A DNA stretch of 64,000 bases from Ammoniphilus sp. CFH 90114 (GTDB taxonomy: Bacteria; Bacillota; Bacilli; Aneurinibacillales; RAOX-1): NCBI RefSeq assembly GCF_004123195.1, contig NZ_SDLI01000005.1, positions 75,574 to 139,573 of the forward strand, in the 5' to 3' direction. A model generated the notes under the pieces. It was not told the origin of the DNA. It searched no databases and saw only the letters and a list, made by a program, of their open reading frames with translations. Every line of letters begins with the position of its first letter. The stretch's first letter is position 1. Positions 50,442 to 60,453 of this stretch are shown here, piece by piece. A program made the position numbers and the translations under genes.

Positions 50442-50846
50442 ATGACTACAAAATTTGTTCACCATATTTGTATCCAAACAAATCACTACGAAGAATCCTT
50501 AAAATTTTACAGGGATATTCTTGGTTTTGAACTAATTGAAGAATCCCCCCATTTTCATAATCGTTATTATAACTCTTGGTTAAAATTGGGTGAATTCTAT
50601 ATAGAGCTTCAAACTGGAAAAGTAGGTGAGAATCTTGATCGTGTTTACCCAAACACACAGGGGATCCATCATTTTTGTCTATGGGTTGATGACTTAGTTA
50701 AAGAAGTCCAAACTATTAAACAATGGGGTTATGATTTTATACTAAAAAATGGTGAAGCCATTTATCAAGTAGAAAATGGCTGCTTATGTAAATTAATTGC
50801 ACCTGAAGGTACAATAATTGAACTAAGAGATAATAGAGGAATATGA
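50442..50846 (+). CDS. VOC-family (glyoxalase/dioxygenase) protein
   Basis: 134 residues. One vicinal-oxygen-chelate domain: 'FVHHICIQTNHYEESLKFYRDILGFELIEE' (first His), 'WLKLGEFYIELQTG', 'GIHHFCLWVDDLVKEVQTIKQWGYDFI', 'LIAPEGTIIELRD' (Glu ligand). Matches lactoylglutathione-lyase-like proteins but specificity is unknown. GGAGAGAG ribosome site. Confidence 0.87.
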   Translation: MTTKFVHHICIQTNHYEESLKFYRDILGFELIEESPHFHNRYYNSWLKLGEFYIELQTGKVGENLDRVYPNTQGIHHFCLWVDDLVKEVQTIKQWGYDFILKNGEAIYQVENGCLCKLIAPEGTIIELRDNRGI

Positions 50847-50895
50847 CCAATGATATCGTTTCCATCCAATCATACCAAGTAGGGGGAGATAGGAT

Positions 50896-51384
50896 ATGGT
50901 AAGTATTATTCAGGCTTCGACCAGTTTTCATTTTGAACAAGCACGAGAACTTTTTACGGAGTATGCCAAGTCTTTAGACATTGACTTAGGTTTTCAAAAT
51001 TTTGATGATGAGTTGGAAAATATACCCGCAAAGTATGGGACCTCAGCAGGTGGTTGTTTGCTGTTAGCAGTAGATCATCAAGAGACAGTAGGGTGTGTGG
51101 CGATCAGGAGAATGGATGAAAAGATATGTGAAATGAAAAGGTTGTATGTTAAACCCGATTGGAAGGGACAAGGAATTGGAAAAAGGCTAGCCTTGTCTAT
51201 TATTGAAGAAGCCATGATTTGTGGTTATGGCTTCATGCGATTAGATACCTTGTCAACTATGAAGCCAGCCATTTCTCTATATGAGTCTTTGGAATTTTAC
51301 ACCATTGAACCTTATATATACAATCCGATAGAAGGAGCTATGTATTTGGAATTGGATTTATTAAAACGGAATTTAGGTTACTAG
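50896..51384 (+). CDS. GNAT-family N-acetyltransferase
   Basis: 162 residues with GNAT motifs: 'QARELFTEYAKSLDIDLGFQNFDDELENIPAKYG', 'CLLLAVDHQETVGCVAIRRMDEKICEMKRLYVKPDWKGQGIGKRLALSIIEEA' (acetyl-CoA loop QGIGK), 'LDTLSTMKPAISLYESLEFY'. Possibly co-transcribed with the VOC gene 50 bases upstream; a strong terminator follows. Confidence 0.92.
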   Translation: MVSIIQASTSFHFEQARELFTEYAKSLDIDLGFQNFDDELENIPAKYGTSAGGCLLLAVDHQETVGCVAIRRMDEKICEMKRLYVKPDWKGQGIGKRLALSIIEEAMICGYGFMRLDTLSTMKPAISLYESLEFYTIEPYIYNPIEGAMYLELDLLKRNLGY

Positions 51385-51448
51385 TTGCTAACGCTAGACG
51401 TTATTGCTGAAATGGAGATCGAGAGTTGGATTCGCTATGCCGAAAAAG

Positions 51449-51474
51449 CACCTAAGCAGGTGTTTTTTTTTTGA
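51449..51474 (+). terminator. Terminator after GNAT gene
   Basis: CACCT-AAGC-AGGTG hairpin followed by a T10 run. Confidence 0.82.
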
Positions 51475-51547
51475 TTCTTAAATTCAGGGGAGGAATCCCT
51501 CCAAGTAAAGGACGGCGACAGTATATATTTTCCTCAAAGCAGTATAG

Positions 51548-52549
<1,002 letters not shown>

Positions 52550-52561
52550 TAGAGTGAAGTC

Positions 52562-54220
52562 ATGAATGTATGGCAAATCCTGACGGCATCCATGCCGATC
52601 CTTTCCGTATTCTTACTTCTTGTCTTGCTTAAATTACCGGCAACAAAAGCCATGCCTTTAAGTTATTTGGTGACCGCCTTAATGGCTGCCTGGATATGGA
52701 AGATCCCTTGGATTCAAATCAGTGCGGCCTCGCTAGAAGGACTTTTAATTACGGCCTCTATACTGTGGATTATTTTTGGGGCTATTTTACTGTTGAATAC
52801 GTTAAGACATAGCGGTGCTATGACGGTGATTCGGAGTGGGTTTATGAAAATCAATCCGGACCGAAGAGTTCAAGCGATTATTATCGCTTGGCTGTTTGGA
52901 GCTTTCATCGAAGGGGCCGCTGGATTTGGGACCCCAGCAGCCATTGGAGCCCCGTTGATGGTTTCGCTGGGCTTTCCTCCGCTAGCAGCCGTCGTTTTAG
53001 CATTAATTGCCGATAGTAGTCCTGTTTCGTTTGGTGCCGTAGGAACCCCTATCATCGTGGGGGTAGATCAGGGCTTACGCCAAGGCTCTTCCGTTGCTCC
53101 AGAGGTTTTACACTACTTAAATGGGCGAGAGCTTGAATTTCTCTTGCAAAAGGTAGCATAACAAGCCGTACTGTTCGATATATTCATGGGGACGTGGATT
53201 CCTTTAATGTTAGTGATGATCTTAACTCGGTTTTTCGGGGAAAATCGTTCGTGGAAAGAGGGGTTAAAGGTTTGGAAATTTGCTCTTTTTGCCGGACTCA
53301 GCTTCACCCTCCCTGCCTATTTGGTAGCCACGTTCCTAGGTCCTGAGTTTCCCTCTATAATTGGAGGGTTGGTTGGATTGGCTTTGGTGATTCCGGCTGC
53401 TCAAAAAGGATTTTTATTACCTACTCAACCATGGGGTTTTAAAACTGAAGAAAAAAAGGGCGAGGAGGGTGCAACCGCTCCGCTGGAAGAACCACTTCCT
53501 CTATCTCTAAAACGGGCATGGGCACCTTACTTGTTATTAGCCATTTTACTTGTGCTCACTCGATTGGACCTCCTGCCATTCAAAGCCTGGTTGAAGTCGG
53601 TGAAAGTGGGCTGGGCAAACATCTTGGGAACCGACATTGGAACCGGCTTGGAGCCCCTCTATCTTCCGGGTACCATCTTTGTTGCGGTTGTTGTTTTTGC
53701 GATATTTTACCATCATATGTCTATGAAGCAAGTACGAGACGCCCTCACTCAATCCGCCAAAACGCTCATCGGAAGTGCCATTGCTCTCGGGGCCGCCGTA
53801 TCCATGGTTCGTATTTTTATTAATTCGAGCGTGAATGCCTCCGGTTTAATGAGTATGCCGATGGAGCTCGCATCGTTGTTTGCTCAGGGTGTGGGAGAGC
53901 AATGGGTGTGGGTGGCTCCCTTCATTGGGTCGCTCGGCTCCTTTATATCAGGCAGTGCCACGTTCAGTAATATGATGTTTTCCCTTTTTCAATTTACTGT
54001 AGCGAATCAGATGCAATTGCCTCCAGAAGTCATTTTATCTTTGCAAGTATTAGGAGCGAATGCTGGAAATATGATCTGCGTCTTGAATGTTGTGGCAGCC
54101 TCCTCTGTCGTGAATTTATTAGGAAAAGAAGGTCACATCATTCGCTTCACTCTAGTCCCGATGTTCCTCTATGCCGCCCTCTCGGCGTTACTAGGGTATC
54201 TCTATATTCAATGGTTATAA
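52562..54220 (+). pseudogene. L-lactate permease (LldP/LctP) interrupted by an in-frame TAA
   Basis: The frame runs 52562-53158, hits TAA at 53159-53161, and continues in the same frame to 54220. Across the stop the sequence '[25 protein letters not shown]' aligns without gap to the usual LldP 'VA.KVALFHAIVGTFIPL' region. The upper part has '[51 protein letters not shown]'; the lower part has '[25 protein letters not shown]' and '[30 protein letters not shown]'. Total about 552 codons, normal for the family. A downstream ATG (53186) could start a C-terminal fragment, but no ribosome site precedes it. Confidence 0.9.
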
Positions 54221-54226
54221 GTTAAA

Positions 54227-54260
54227 AAGACCACAGATCCTAGGGATTTCTGTGGTCTTA
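54227..54260 (+). terminator. Terminator after lactate locus
   Basis: AAGACCACAGA / TCTGTGGTCTT perfect stem with an 11-base loop. Confidence 0.75.
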
Positions 54261-54499
54261 CTGTAATCGATGATCCTACATGGAAAGACATTACATGGCA
54301 AAATGGACCGAATTCCGGAACTCCCTTGAAACTGACCAAAGGTCAACAACAGATAAACGTTAGTGATCTTTAGTCAGATTATTGATTTATAATACGGGCT
54401 GCATGCCGGGAGTTGAGTGAACAAATGCCGGAGCGGGAGCTAATTGCGGGACTTGTCCGCAAATTGTCCTTGACCATCAAATGAGAAGGAGTTTAATCT

Positions 54500-54853
54500 A
54501 TGCGAATCATTCTACCTATTTTCTTGTTCTTGTCCATTTCATTAACTGGCTGCACGGGTTGGAGTACCCCAGTACCAGCGAAGCTTTCCTCACAGCAAAT
54601 GGCTGAACTTATGAAAGCACCAGAGGTTCAACAAGCCCTCATCCAGATCCTGTCTACTCCTGAAATGAGGGAGCAAATGGTCCAGGTGTTATCAAGCCCC
54701 GAAATGCAACAAGTGATGATAGATCTAATGAAAACACAAGAAATGCAACAATCGATGGTCCAAATCATGAAAAGTACAGAAATGAAACAAGTGGTTATCG
54801 AAGCGATCCGCTCTATTGGTATTCGTGAGATCATTAGAGATCTAAGAGGGTGA
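54500..54853 (+). CDS. GerD-like lipoprotein built of 13-residue tandem repeats
   Basis: 117 residues. Lipoprotein signal 'ILPIFLFLSISLTGC' (lipobox LTGC). Residues ~40-105 are five tandem 13-residue repeats of the form PEMQQ-MIQILSS (PEVQQALIQILST, PEMREQMVQVLSS, PEMQQVMIDLMKT, QEMQQSMVQIMKS, TEMKQVVIEAIRS), predicted to make an amphipathic helical rod. The composition resembles the spore germination scaffold GerD, which is longer. AGAAGGAG ribosome site. Role in germination is an inference. Confidence 0.72.
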   Translation: MRIILPIFLFLSISLTGCTGWSTPVPAKLSSQQMAELMKAPEVQQALIQILSTPEMREQMVQVLSSPEMQQVMIDLMKTQEMQQSMVQIMKSTEMKQVVIEAIRSIGIREIIRDLRG

Positions 54854-54991
54854 AATATGGACCTACTCTCGATCCGATGTTCAACTTGGCCCACGAGGGA
54901 ATTCCATAAAGAAAGTCGATATTCTCTCTTCTATGAATATCGACTAAAAATACTTTGTACACTCTTGAGAGTATTACAGCCACTCCTTTTA

Positions 54992-56695
54992 CTAGAATCT
55001 AAATTTATTCAGCTCTTCTTGTAGATCTGTAGCTAGACAACTTAATGAAGTAACGGATGCTGTAACTTCTTGCATGGTGGCAAGCTGTTCTTCAGAAGCA
55101 GCAGCAACACTTTGTGTGTTTAAAGAGGTGTTCTCTGCAATTTCTGCCAAAGAATCTACCGTTGCGTTCAACTGTTGTGCTGATGCTGCCATTTGTTCAG
55201 CTGAAGCTGATACTTCTTCGACCTTTTCTGATACTAATGTAATAGACTCGAGAATTCTGCCAAATGCTAGTCCAGCCTCGTTAATGACATTTGTTCCGAC
55301 TTCTACTTCCTTCATACCTTGCGCCATCGAATCAATCGAGATGTTGGTATCAAGTTGAATTTGACTAATTAACATCGCAATTCGGTCGGTAGAACCCTTA
55401 GATTGTTCAGCTAACTTGCGAACTTCATCGGCAACTACTGCAAAACCACGCCCCTGTTCACCAGCTCTTGCTGCTTCTATAGCAGCATTTAATGCTAATA
55501 GATTGGTTTGATTTGCAATTCCAGTAATTACTTCTACTATTTGCCCAATCTCATCTGAACGTTCTCCAAGGCTCGTTACTAGACTAGAAGTTGTACCTAC
55601 AGATGTTTGAATGGATTGCATCTGAGACACCGCTTTTTGAATGAAATAGTTCCCCTCATTCGCCTGATTTGTCGTGTTCTGGGACTCTTGGGCTACATCA
55701 GAAGAAGACTTAGCAATTCTTTGTACACCCAAGGACATTTCTGCCATTGCGCGAACACTATCCTTTGCACTATGTGAGGCAGTTTCTGCCCCTTGAGCGA
55801 TATCTTGAATCGATGTTGTGACTTGTTCAGATGAAGAAGCTGATTCTTCGGCAGAAGCGGTTAATTGTTGTGAAGACGCAGCTACAAGACTAGCCGTTTC
55901 AGCAACTCTCACCATTAATGCTTTCAGATTTGTAACCATTGTATTTGAAGCGTGAATTAAACGTCCAATTTCGTCTTGCGATTTTGTCTCTAATAATTCT
56001 CCACGGAGGTCTCCCTTAGCAATTGCTTCTAAACGATTAACAACTAATGAAATGGCCTTGGAAATATGAGTAGCTATAAAGAATGCTACTCCGACAGCAA
56101 TAACTATAGCCAATGCAGATGTAATGATAATGACACCTTCTGATCGCAACGCAGAGGATTTGACTTGTTCCGTTTGAGCCTTCGTTAGTTCATTTTGAAT
56201 TTCTACAACTTTTACCCAGGCCTGAATTGCTTCTTCACTGTAGGGAAGACATTTTTCTTCCATTAAGCGTATCGCACCCTGTGTATCTCCACTATCGTAC
56301 AGTGGAATTATTTCATCTGTAACTAGTGTTCGCCATTTATTTGTCTTTTCGTCAGCTTCCTTAACAGCCGATTGGATTTCTTCTGATATCCTTCCACTAT
56401 TTATCTTCTCTATAATGATTTTTTCAGTTGCTATAGCAGCTTCGGTTTCGATTATAAATTTTTGTTTTAACTCTTCACGATTGAAGAGGATATAGTCACG
56501 TGCAACCTTAGCTCGATTTGCTACACTAAAGGACATGGAGTTAGCTAACTCCAGAAATGCCATATCATTTGACGTTATACGATCGACGTCTTTAGAAAGG
56601 GTATTAATGGTTAAGTAACTGTTCGTGGCCATCCCAATTAAAATAGCCAATACAAAAGCAAAGCCCATCAATATTTTTCCTTTTACACTTTTCAT
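54992..56695 (-). CDS. Methyl-accepting chemotaxis protein
   Basis: 567 residues: first helix ~8-28, four-helix-bundle sensor ~30-185 (4HB_MCP type), second helix ~187-210, HAMP ~212-265 and a long coiled-coil signalling domain with the invariant hairpin tip '[45 protein letters not shown]'. ATG with AGGAGG upstream. No chemotaxis kinase or methylation genes nearby, so it works with a remote Che system. Ligand unknown. Confidence 0.94.
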   Translation of the reverse strand: MKSVKGKILMGFAFVLAILIGMATNSYLTINTLSKDVDRITSNDMAFLELANSMSFSVANRAKVARDYILFNREELKQKFIIETEAAIATEKIIIEKINSGRISEEIQSAVKEADEKTNKWRTLVTDEIIPLYDSGDTQGAIRLMEEKCLPYSEEAIQAWVKVVEIQNELTKAQTEQVKSSALRSEGVIIITSALAIVIAVGVAFFIATHISKAISLVVNRLEAIAKGDLRGELLETKSQDEIGRLIHASNTMVTNLKALMVRVAETASLVAASSQQLTASAEESASSSEQVTTSIQDIAQGAETASHSAKDSVRAMAEMSLGVQRIAKSSSDVAQESQNTTNQANEGNYFIQKAVSQMQSIQTSVGTTSSLVTSLGERSDEIGQIVEVITGIANQTNLLALNAAIEAARAGEQGRGFAVVADEVRKLAEQSKGSTDRIAMLISQIQLDTNISIDSMAQGMKEVEVGTNVINEAGLAFGRILESITLVSEKVEEVSASAEQMAASAQQLNATVDSLAEIAENTSLNTQSVAAASEEQLATMQEVTASVTSLSCLATDLQEELNKFRF

Positions 56696-56852
56696 TAGTG
56701 CCTCCTAGGTTAGTAAGTAGATGTATTCGTAAGATAGAATTAAACTTTATTAAATGGTACTAAATACCTATATTTGTATTTATCTTAATCTATTGGATTA
56801 GCTTGAGACAAGTCATGATTCATTTTTTTTACAAAATAAAAAGAGACTCTTT

Positions 56853-56879
56853 ACATGGGGTAGGGGGGTATAGTATATT
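56853..56879 (+). promoter_or_regulatory. CsoR-type operator in the MFS promoter (site 1)
   Basis: GGGGTAGGGGGGTATAGTATA lies between a TTTACA -35 (56850) and TATATT -10 (56874). The GGGGTATAGTA end is shared with site 2 at 58301 and similar to site 3 at 58586. G-tract/TATAC dyads of this kind are bound by CsoR/RcnR-family copper or persulfide sensors; no such regulator is in the window. Confidence 0.5.
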
Positions 56880-56937
56880 TTAAGCATAAGAGGAAAACAA
56901 ACCCAAATGACGTAGAGAGAAAGGAAGATGATTCATT

Positions 56938-58275
56938 ATGAATCCGAATGTGAGTGCAGTAAGAGTTCAAGGGCTGTCTCAAGGTTTAACGATATTCACC
57001 TTTTTGTTAGGTATCTTTATGGGAGCTTTAGATCACGGTATTGTTGGTCCAGCTTTAAGCTCTATCTTTATAGCCTTTGGAGTGGATTCATCGTGGGGAG
57101 TATGGAGCTTCACCATTTATACGTTGGTTTTTGCTGTAAGCATTCCTGTTTTGGGGAAGCTGTCTGATCGATTTGGAAGAAAACAAACCTTTTTGTTCGG
57201 GATTGTGGCCTTTGCTGTCGGGTCGTTGATTGCCGCGATGGCGTCCAACTTTTGGATCTTCTTGCTCGGAAGAGCGGTTCAAGCCATTGGTTCTGGAGGG
57301 ATCTTTCCCATCACAGCTGCTCAGATCGCAGCAACTTACCCTCCGGAGAAACGAGGCAAGGCGATGGGTTGGATTGGTGTCGCTTTTGGTCTAGGAACCA
57401 TTCTAGGTCCGGTAGCTGGCAGCGTCATTATCGCCCATTTCGACTGGCAATGGATCTTCTTAATTAATCTGCCCATTTCAGCCGTGATTTTGATAATGAT
57501 CGCGGGGTACAAACCGAACCAACAGGTGGTTAACCGTCCAATCGATGTAGCAGGCATTATTCTTTTAAGCGCGATCATCTTACTCATCATGGTAGGGATC
57601 AGCAGTCACCAGGCACTCTATAGTTTGATTGGTTTATTGCTTGTTCCGGTACTTGTGATGATTGAGAAAAAGCAGGTGGATCCTGTTCTCAATGTCCAAT
57701 ACTTCACTCAAGGAAATACATTGACGATCTTAGCGGCTTCCTTGTTATCAGGCTTTGTTATGGCTACGGCAACGAACTTTATTCCATTGTTCAGTGAGAC
57801 TATTCTTGGTTTAGAGAAAGGAAATGCTGGTTTTAGTGTGACCCCATTGGCGATAGCCTCTATGGTAGCTTCGTTGGCAGGTGGAATGCTGGTCGATAAG
57901 TGGGGGGCAAAGAAAGTTATCCTGCTTGGATTTGTCATTACATTGGCTGGAGCCTTATCTTTAGGAATTTTCGTTTCTTCCATGGTTCTCTTTCTCCCAA
58001 CAGTGATGATCATGGGCTTTGGAATTGGAATTATTATTGGTGCGCCATTGAATATTCTCATTTTGCAAGCTGTAGATCCGAAGGAAATCGGATCGGCTGT
58101 GGGCTATCTCAGTTTGTTCCGCTCTATTGGATCTACGCTAGGACCCGCAATTGCCGGATTTTTCTTGAGCTCTTTCCAAGATGGTTTTAGCTATATTTAT
58201 CTGGTCAGTGCAGTGGCTTCCGTTCTTAGTATTGTTATTCTATTCATGTTTGTGCAGAAGAAAAAACTCGCGTAA
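56938..58275 (+). CDS. MFS drug/metabolite exporter (DHA family)
   Basis: 445 residues with 12-14 helices. MFS motifs: 'LLGIFMGALDHGIVGPALSSI' (motif D1-like), 'GKLSDRFGRKQTFLFG' (motif A), 'LLGRAVQAIGSGGIFPITAAQIAATYPPEKRGKAMGWIGVAFGLGTILGPVAGSVII' (motifs B and C, antiporter). Promoter carries a CsoR-type G-tract operator shared with copZ, so it may respond to metal or thiol stress. Substrate unknown. AAAGGAAGATG ribosome site. Confidence 0.9.
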   Translation: MNPNVSAVRVQGLSQGLTIFTFLLGIFMGALDHGIVGPALSSIFIAFGVDSSWGVWSFTIYTLVFAVSIPVLGKLSDRFGRKQTFLFGIVAFAVGSLIAAMASNFWIFLLGRAVQAIGSGGIFPITAAQIAATYPPEKRGKAMGWIGVAFGLGTILGPVAGSVIIAHFDWQWIFLINLPISAVILIMIAGYKPNQQVVNRPIDVAGIILLSAIILLIMVGISSHQALYSLIGLLLVPVLVMIEKKQVDPVLNVQYFTQGNTLTILAASLLSGFVMATATNFIPLFSETILGLEKGNAGFSVTPLAIASMVASLAGGMLVDKWGAKKVILLGFVITLAGALSLGIFVSSMVLFLPTVMIMGFGIGIIIGAPLNILILQAVDPKEIGSAVGYLSLFRSIGSTLGPAIAGFFLSSFQDGFSYIYLVSAVASVLSIVILFMFVQKKKLA

Positions 58276-58295
58276 AAGTTTTTTCCAAAAACAGG

Positions 58296-58325
58296 TTGAC
58301 ATACCTAACAGGGGTATAGTAAATT
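58296..58325 (+). promoter_or_regulatory. copZ promoter with CsoR-type operator (site 2)
   Basis: TTGACA (58296-58301) and TAAATT (58320-58325) enclose ATACCTAACAGGGGTATAGT, a dyad ATACC..GGTAT with a G tract. It lies about 40 bases upstream of the CopZ-like gene. Confidence 0.6.
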
Positions 58326-58363
58326 AAAAATAAGAAATCAATAAAAGAAAAGGAGAAGTAAAC

Positions 58364-58564
58364 ATGAAAAACGTATTATTACAAGTAGAGGGAATGTCTT
58401 GCGGTCACTGTGTGAAGGCGATTGAGGGAGCTTTGAAAGAAATCGGAGCAGCAGGTCAGGTCAATTTAGCGAATAAGAGCGTCTCTGTATCTTATGATGA
58501 AGCCAAAGTAACGATTGAATCGATTAAAGAGGTCATTGAGGACCAGGGATACGATGTAGTCTAA
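58364..58564 (+). CDS. copZ: Copper chaperone CopZ-like heavy-metal-binding protein
   Basis: 66 residues, one HMA domain: 'VEGMSCGHCVKAIEGAL' with the MxCxxC metal site and 'SYDEAKVTIESIKEVIEDQGYDV'. Such chaperones hand Cu(I) to CopA or to the repressor CsoR. AAGGAGAAG ribosome site. The CsoR-type operator upstream supports copper control. CopA is not in the window. Confidence 0.92.
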   Translation: MKNVLLQVEGMSCGHCVKAIEGALKEIGAAGQVNLANKSVSVSYDEAKVTIESIKEVIEDQGYDVV

Positions 58565-58583
58565 ATCATTTTTTTCACAAAAA

Positions 58584-58608
58584 TATACTATACATAGGTA
58601 TGGTAATA
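58584..58608 (+). promoter_or_regulatory. CsoR-like operator (site 3) before the DoxX gene
   Basis: CTATAC-ATA-GGTATGG dyad (around 58587-58603) between copZ and the DoxX gene, resembling sites 1 and 2 but without the G4 tract. It may be a separate promoter for the DoxX/cysteine-peptide/SDR genes. Confidence 0.4.
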
Positions 58609-58630
58609 CAAAAGAAAAGAGGGATATAAA

Positions 58631-59017
58631 ATGTATACTGTAGGTCGTGTTTTGATGGGTGGAATATTCGCCTATATGGGTTTGTTCAAAATCTTAAATT
58701 GGGGGGCTACCGCTGGATGGATGGCCATGAAAGGTTTCCCACCTTCCCTGATCCCGGTTCTCCTGATCGGTGCCATCGCAATTGAATTAGGTGGAGGGTT
58801 GGCCCTTATCTTTGGATATCAACTGCGTTGGGTGGCATGGGGAATGACGGCCTTTATGATTCCAACCAATATTGTCATGCACAACTTCTGGGCTCTTCCT
58901 CCAGAGATGGCAGCGACCGAGCAACTCAGCTTTTTGCAGAATGTAATCATCATGGGCGGCCTGTTAGCCATTTCCACGCAAGCACAAAATGAAAATAAAA
59001 GTTCAGCTGTACATTAA
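58631..59017 (+). CDS. DoxX-family membrane protein
   Basis: 128 residues, four helices: 'VGRVLMGGIFAYMGLFKILNWGAT', 'LIPVLLIGAIAIELGGGLALIFGYQLRWVAWGMTAFMIPTNIVMHNFW', 'LSFLQNVIIMGGLLAI'. The 'MKGFPPSLIPVLLIGAIAIELGGGLALIFGY' stretch is typical of DoxX proteins, which are linked to thiol/oxidative stress. Located in the CopZ regulon, 23 bases before the cysteine-pair peptide gene. Confidence 0.88.
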   Translation: MYTVGRVLMGGIFAYMGLFKILNWGATAGWMAMKGFPPSLIPVLLIGAIAIELGGGLALIFGYQLRWVAWGMTAFMIPTNIVMHNFWALPPEMAATEQLSFLQNVIIMGGLLAISTQAQNENKSSAVH

Positions 59018-59040
59018 AATTCTAAAAGGAGAGATGAAAA

Positions 59041-59205
59041 ATGAAGTCAAATTGTTGTTCAACACCAAAAGTCGAGGAGTTAAAGCCTAAACAACCCATG
59101 GAGTCGTCTTGTTGCTCCAGTGAATCTGAAGATGTGAAAAGCGATTCTATCCAGATTAGTTCAACAGAGAAAAGTGGTTGTTGTTCCGGAGGGAAGTAAC
59201 ATGAG
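59041..59205 (+). CDS. Small cysteine-pair peptide, C-terminus apparently out of frame
   Basis: 54 codons as read, MKSNCCSTPKVEELK...ESSCCSSESEDVKSD..., with two Cys-Cys pairs. The expected third pair, SGCCSGGK followed by TAA at 59198-59200, lies in the next frame after a TTT at 59160-59162; the annotated frame instead ends in REKWLLFRREVT. The AAAAGGAGAG ribosome site and placement before the SDR gene favour a real gene. Repeated CC motifs in a short peptide suggest thiolate metal binding, in keeping with the copper regulon (inference). Confidence 0.6.
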
Positions 59206-59800
59206 AATCTTAGTTGTGGGTGGAACGGGAACCATAGGAAAGGCGGTTCGAAACGAATTTTCTTCAAGACATGAAATCCTTTCGGCTTCTAGGAAGGGTT
59301 CCGAAATTACGGTTGACATTACATCTATAGAAAGCATCAAAAGGATGTACGAAACCGTGGGGAACATTGATGCCGTCATTAGTACGACTGGGGTGACCCA
59401 CTTTGGGTCTCTGCTTGACATGACACCTGAGGACAATGAGATTTCCATACAAAGCAAATTAAAAGGACAAATTAATTTGGTCTTACTTGGTCTTCAGCAT
59501 GTCAAGGATCATGGAAGTTTTACTTTGACAACAGGAATCATCATGGATGATCCTATACGGGGAGGAGCGTCCGCTGCCATGGCCAGCGGAGCAATCCGAG
59601 CTTTTGTTGAATCTGCAGCGATTGAGATGCCTCGCGGTATACGGATCAATAATGTAAGCCCCAATGTTTTGGTAGAGTCGATAGAAAAGTATGGTCCATA
59701 TTTTCCAGGGTTCGAGCCTGTCTCAGCCAGCAGAGTGACAACAGCCTACAGAAAAAGTGTTGAAGGGGCTCAGACCGGTCAAACGTATAGAGTGTATTAA
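59201..59800 (+). CDS. Short-chain dehydrogenase-like protein lacking the catalytic Tyr-Lys
   Basis: 199 residues from ATG 59201 with GGAGGGAAG upstream; a GTG start nine codons earlier lies in the cysteine-peptide gene. Nucleotide-binding loop 'ILVVGGTGTIGKAV', 'ISTTGVTHFG', 'TLTTGIIMDDP'. Where classical SDRs have YxxxK it reads 'GASAAMASGAIRAFVESAA', so the active-site Tyr is absent. Similar short SDRs are common but of unknown substrate. Last gene of the CopZ/DoxX group. Confidence 0.83.
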   Translation: MRILVVGGTGTIGKAVRNEFSSRHEILSASRKGSEITVDITSIESIKRMYETVGNIDAVISTTGVTHFGSLLDMTPEDNEISIQSKLKGQINLVLLGLQHVKDHGSFTLTTGIIMDDPIRGGASAAMASGAIRAFVESAAIEMPRGIRINNVSPNVLVESIEKYGPYFPGFEPVSASRVTTAYRKSVEGAQTGQTYRVY

Positions 59801-59823
59801 TAGTTAGTGACTTTAACCAATTA

Positions 59824-59862
59824 TGCCGATATCTTCTTAGATGATGATGTCGGTTTTTTATT
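59824..59862 (+). terminator. Terminator after SDR gene
   Basis: CCGATATC / GATGTCGG stem (one G-U pair) with a 12-base loop and a TTTTTT tail. Confidence 0.78.
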
Positions 59863-60000
59863 TTGACAGACAGAAATCTATATAATAAATGATTTCCCTA
59901 GCTTTACATCAGGGGGTTTTGATTAAAACTTCAGAATTGATCATAGGACGATGTAGAGCTAGGGACAAGGCTTCCGCTAAAGATAGACTCGAACGAGACC

Positions 60001-60453
60001 TTAAAATGGTTTTAGTGACATTAAAAGAATTAAGATAAAGACAGAAGCCCGAGCGATGTTATCTAATTTAGCAATTTGCATGGCAATCGGCATAAATTCG
60101 GCTGGTAACGTATCACTATCTTGTTTTTCTAATAGGACATATAGATTTTCCGCTTTTTTAGGAATCATATAGGCCACAATGGGTTGGACGGCGAGGTACA
60201 AAATTAAGGCAGCAATATACCATCCTTCGGTAAATAAGCTTGGATTTAATAGACCCAAGAGCAGGCCTGTGAGCAAGAGTGCAATGCTTCCGATCTTCGC
60301 GAATTTCTCTACGTCTTTTGCGGTTTCCAATGCCTGTTTAGCCTTGTTGACCGTTGTTCCCCTCTTCATGATCGATGGGTTAGCAAATACGGCACCTAGA
60401 CCACAGACGGCAGCTATAATGTGAATAAACACAACAAATCCATAGAACGACAT
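60001..60453 (-). CDS. DUF2269-like four-helix membrane protein
   Basis: 150 residues from ATG 60453, 7 bases after AAAGGGG. Four helices with 'YGFVVFIHIIAAVCGLGAVFANPSIM', 'FAKIGSIALLLTGLLLGLLNPSLFTEGWYIAALILYLAVQPIVAYMIPKKAENL', 'LDNIARASVFILILLMSLKPF'. The N-terminal His/Ala motif resembles DUF2269 predicted integral membrane proteins. Function unknown. Confidence 0.78.
   Translation of the reverse strand: MSFYGFVVFIHIIAAVCGLGAVFANPSIMKRGTTVNKAKQALETAKDVEKFAKIGSIALLLTGLLLGLLNPSLFTEGWYIAALILYLAVQPIVAYMIPKKAENLYVLLEKQDSDTLPAEFMPIAMQIAKLDNIARASVFILILLMSLKPF

Noticed and set aside
59022..59267. 81-codon minus-strand frame opposite the Cys-pair peptide
   Set aside because: A shadow frame spanning two plus-strand genes with good ribosome sites.
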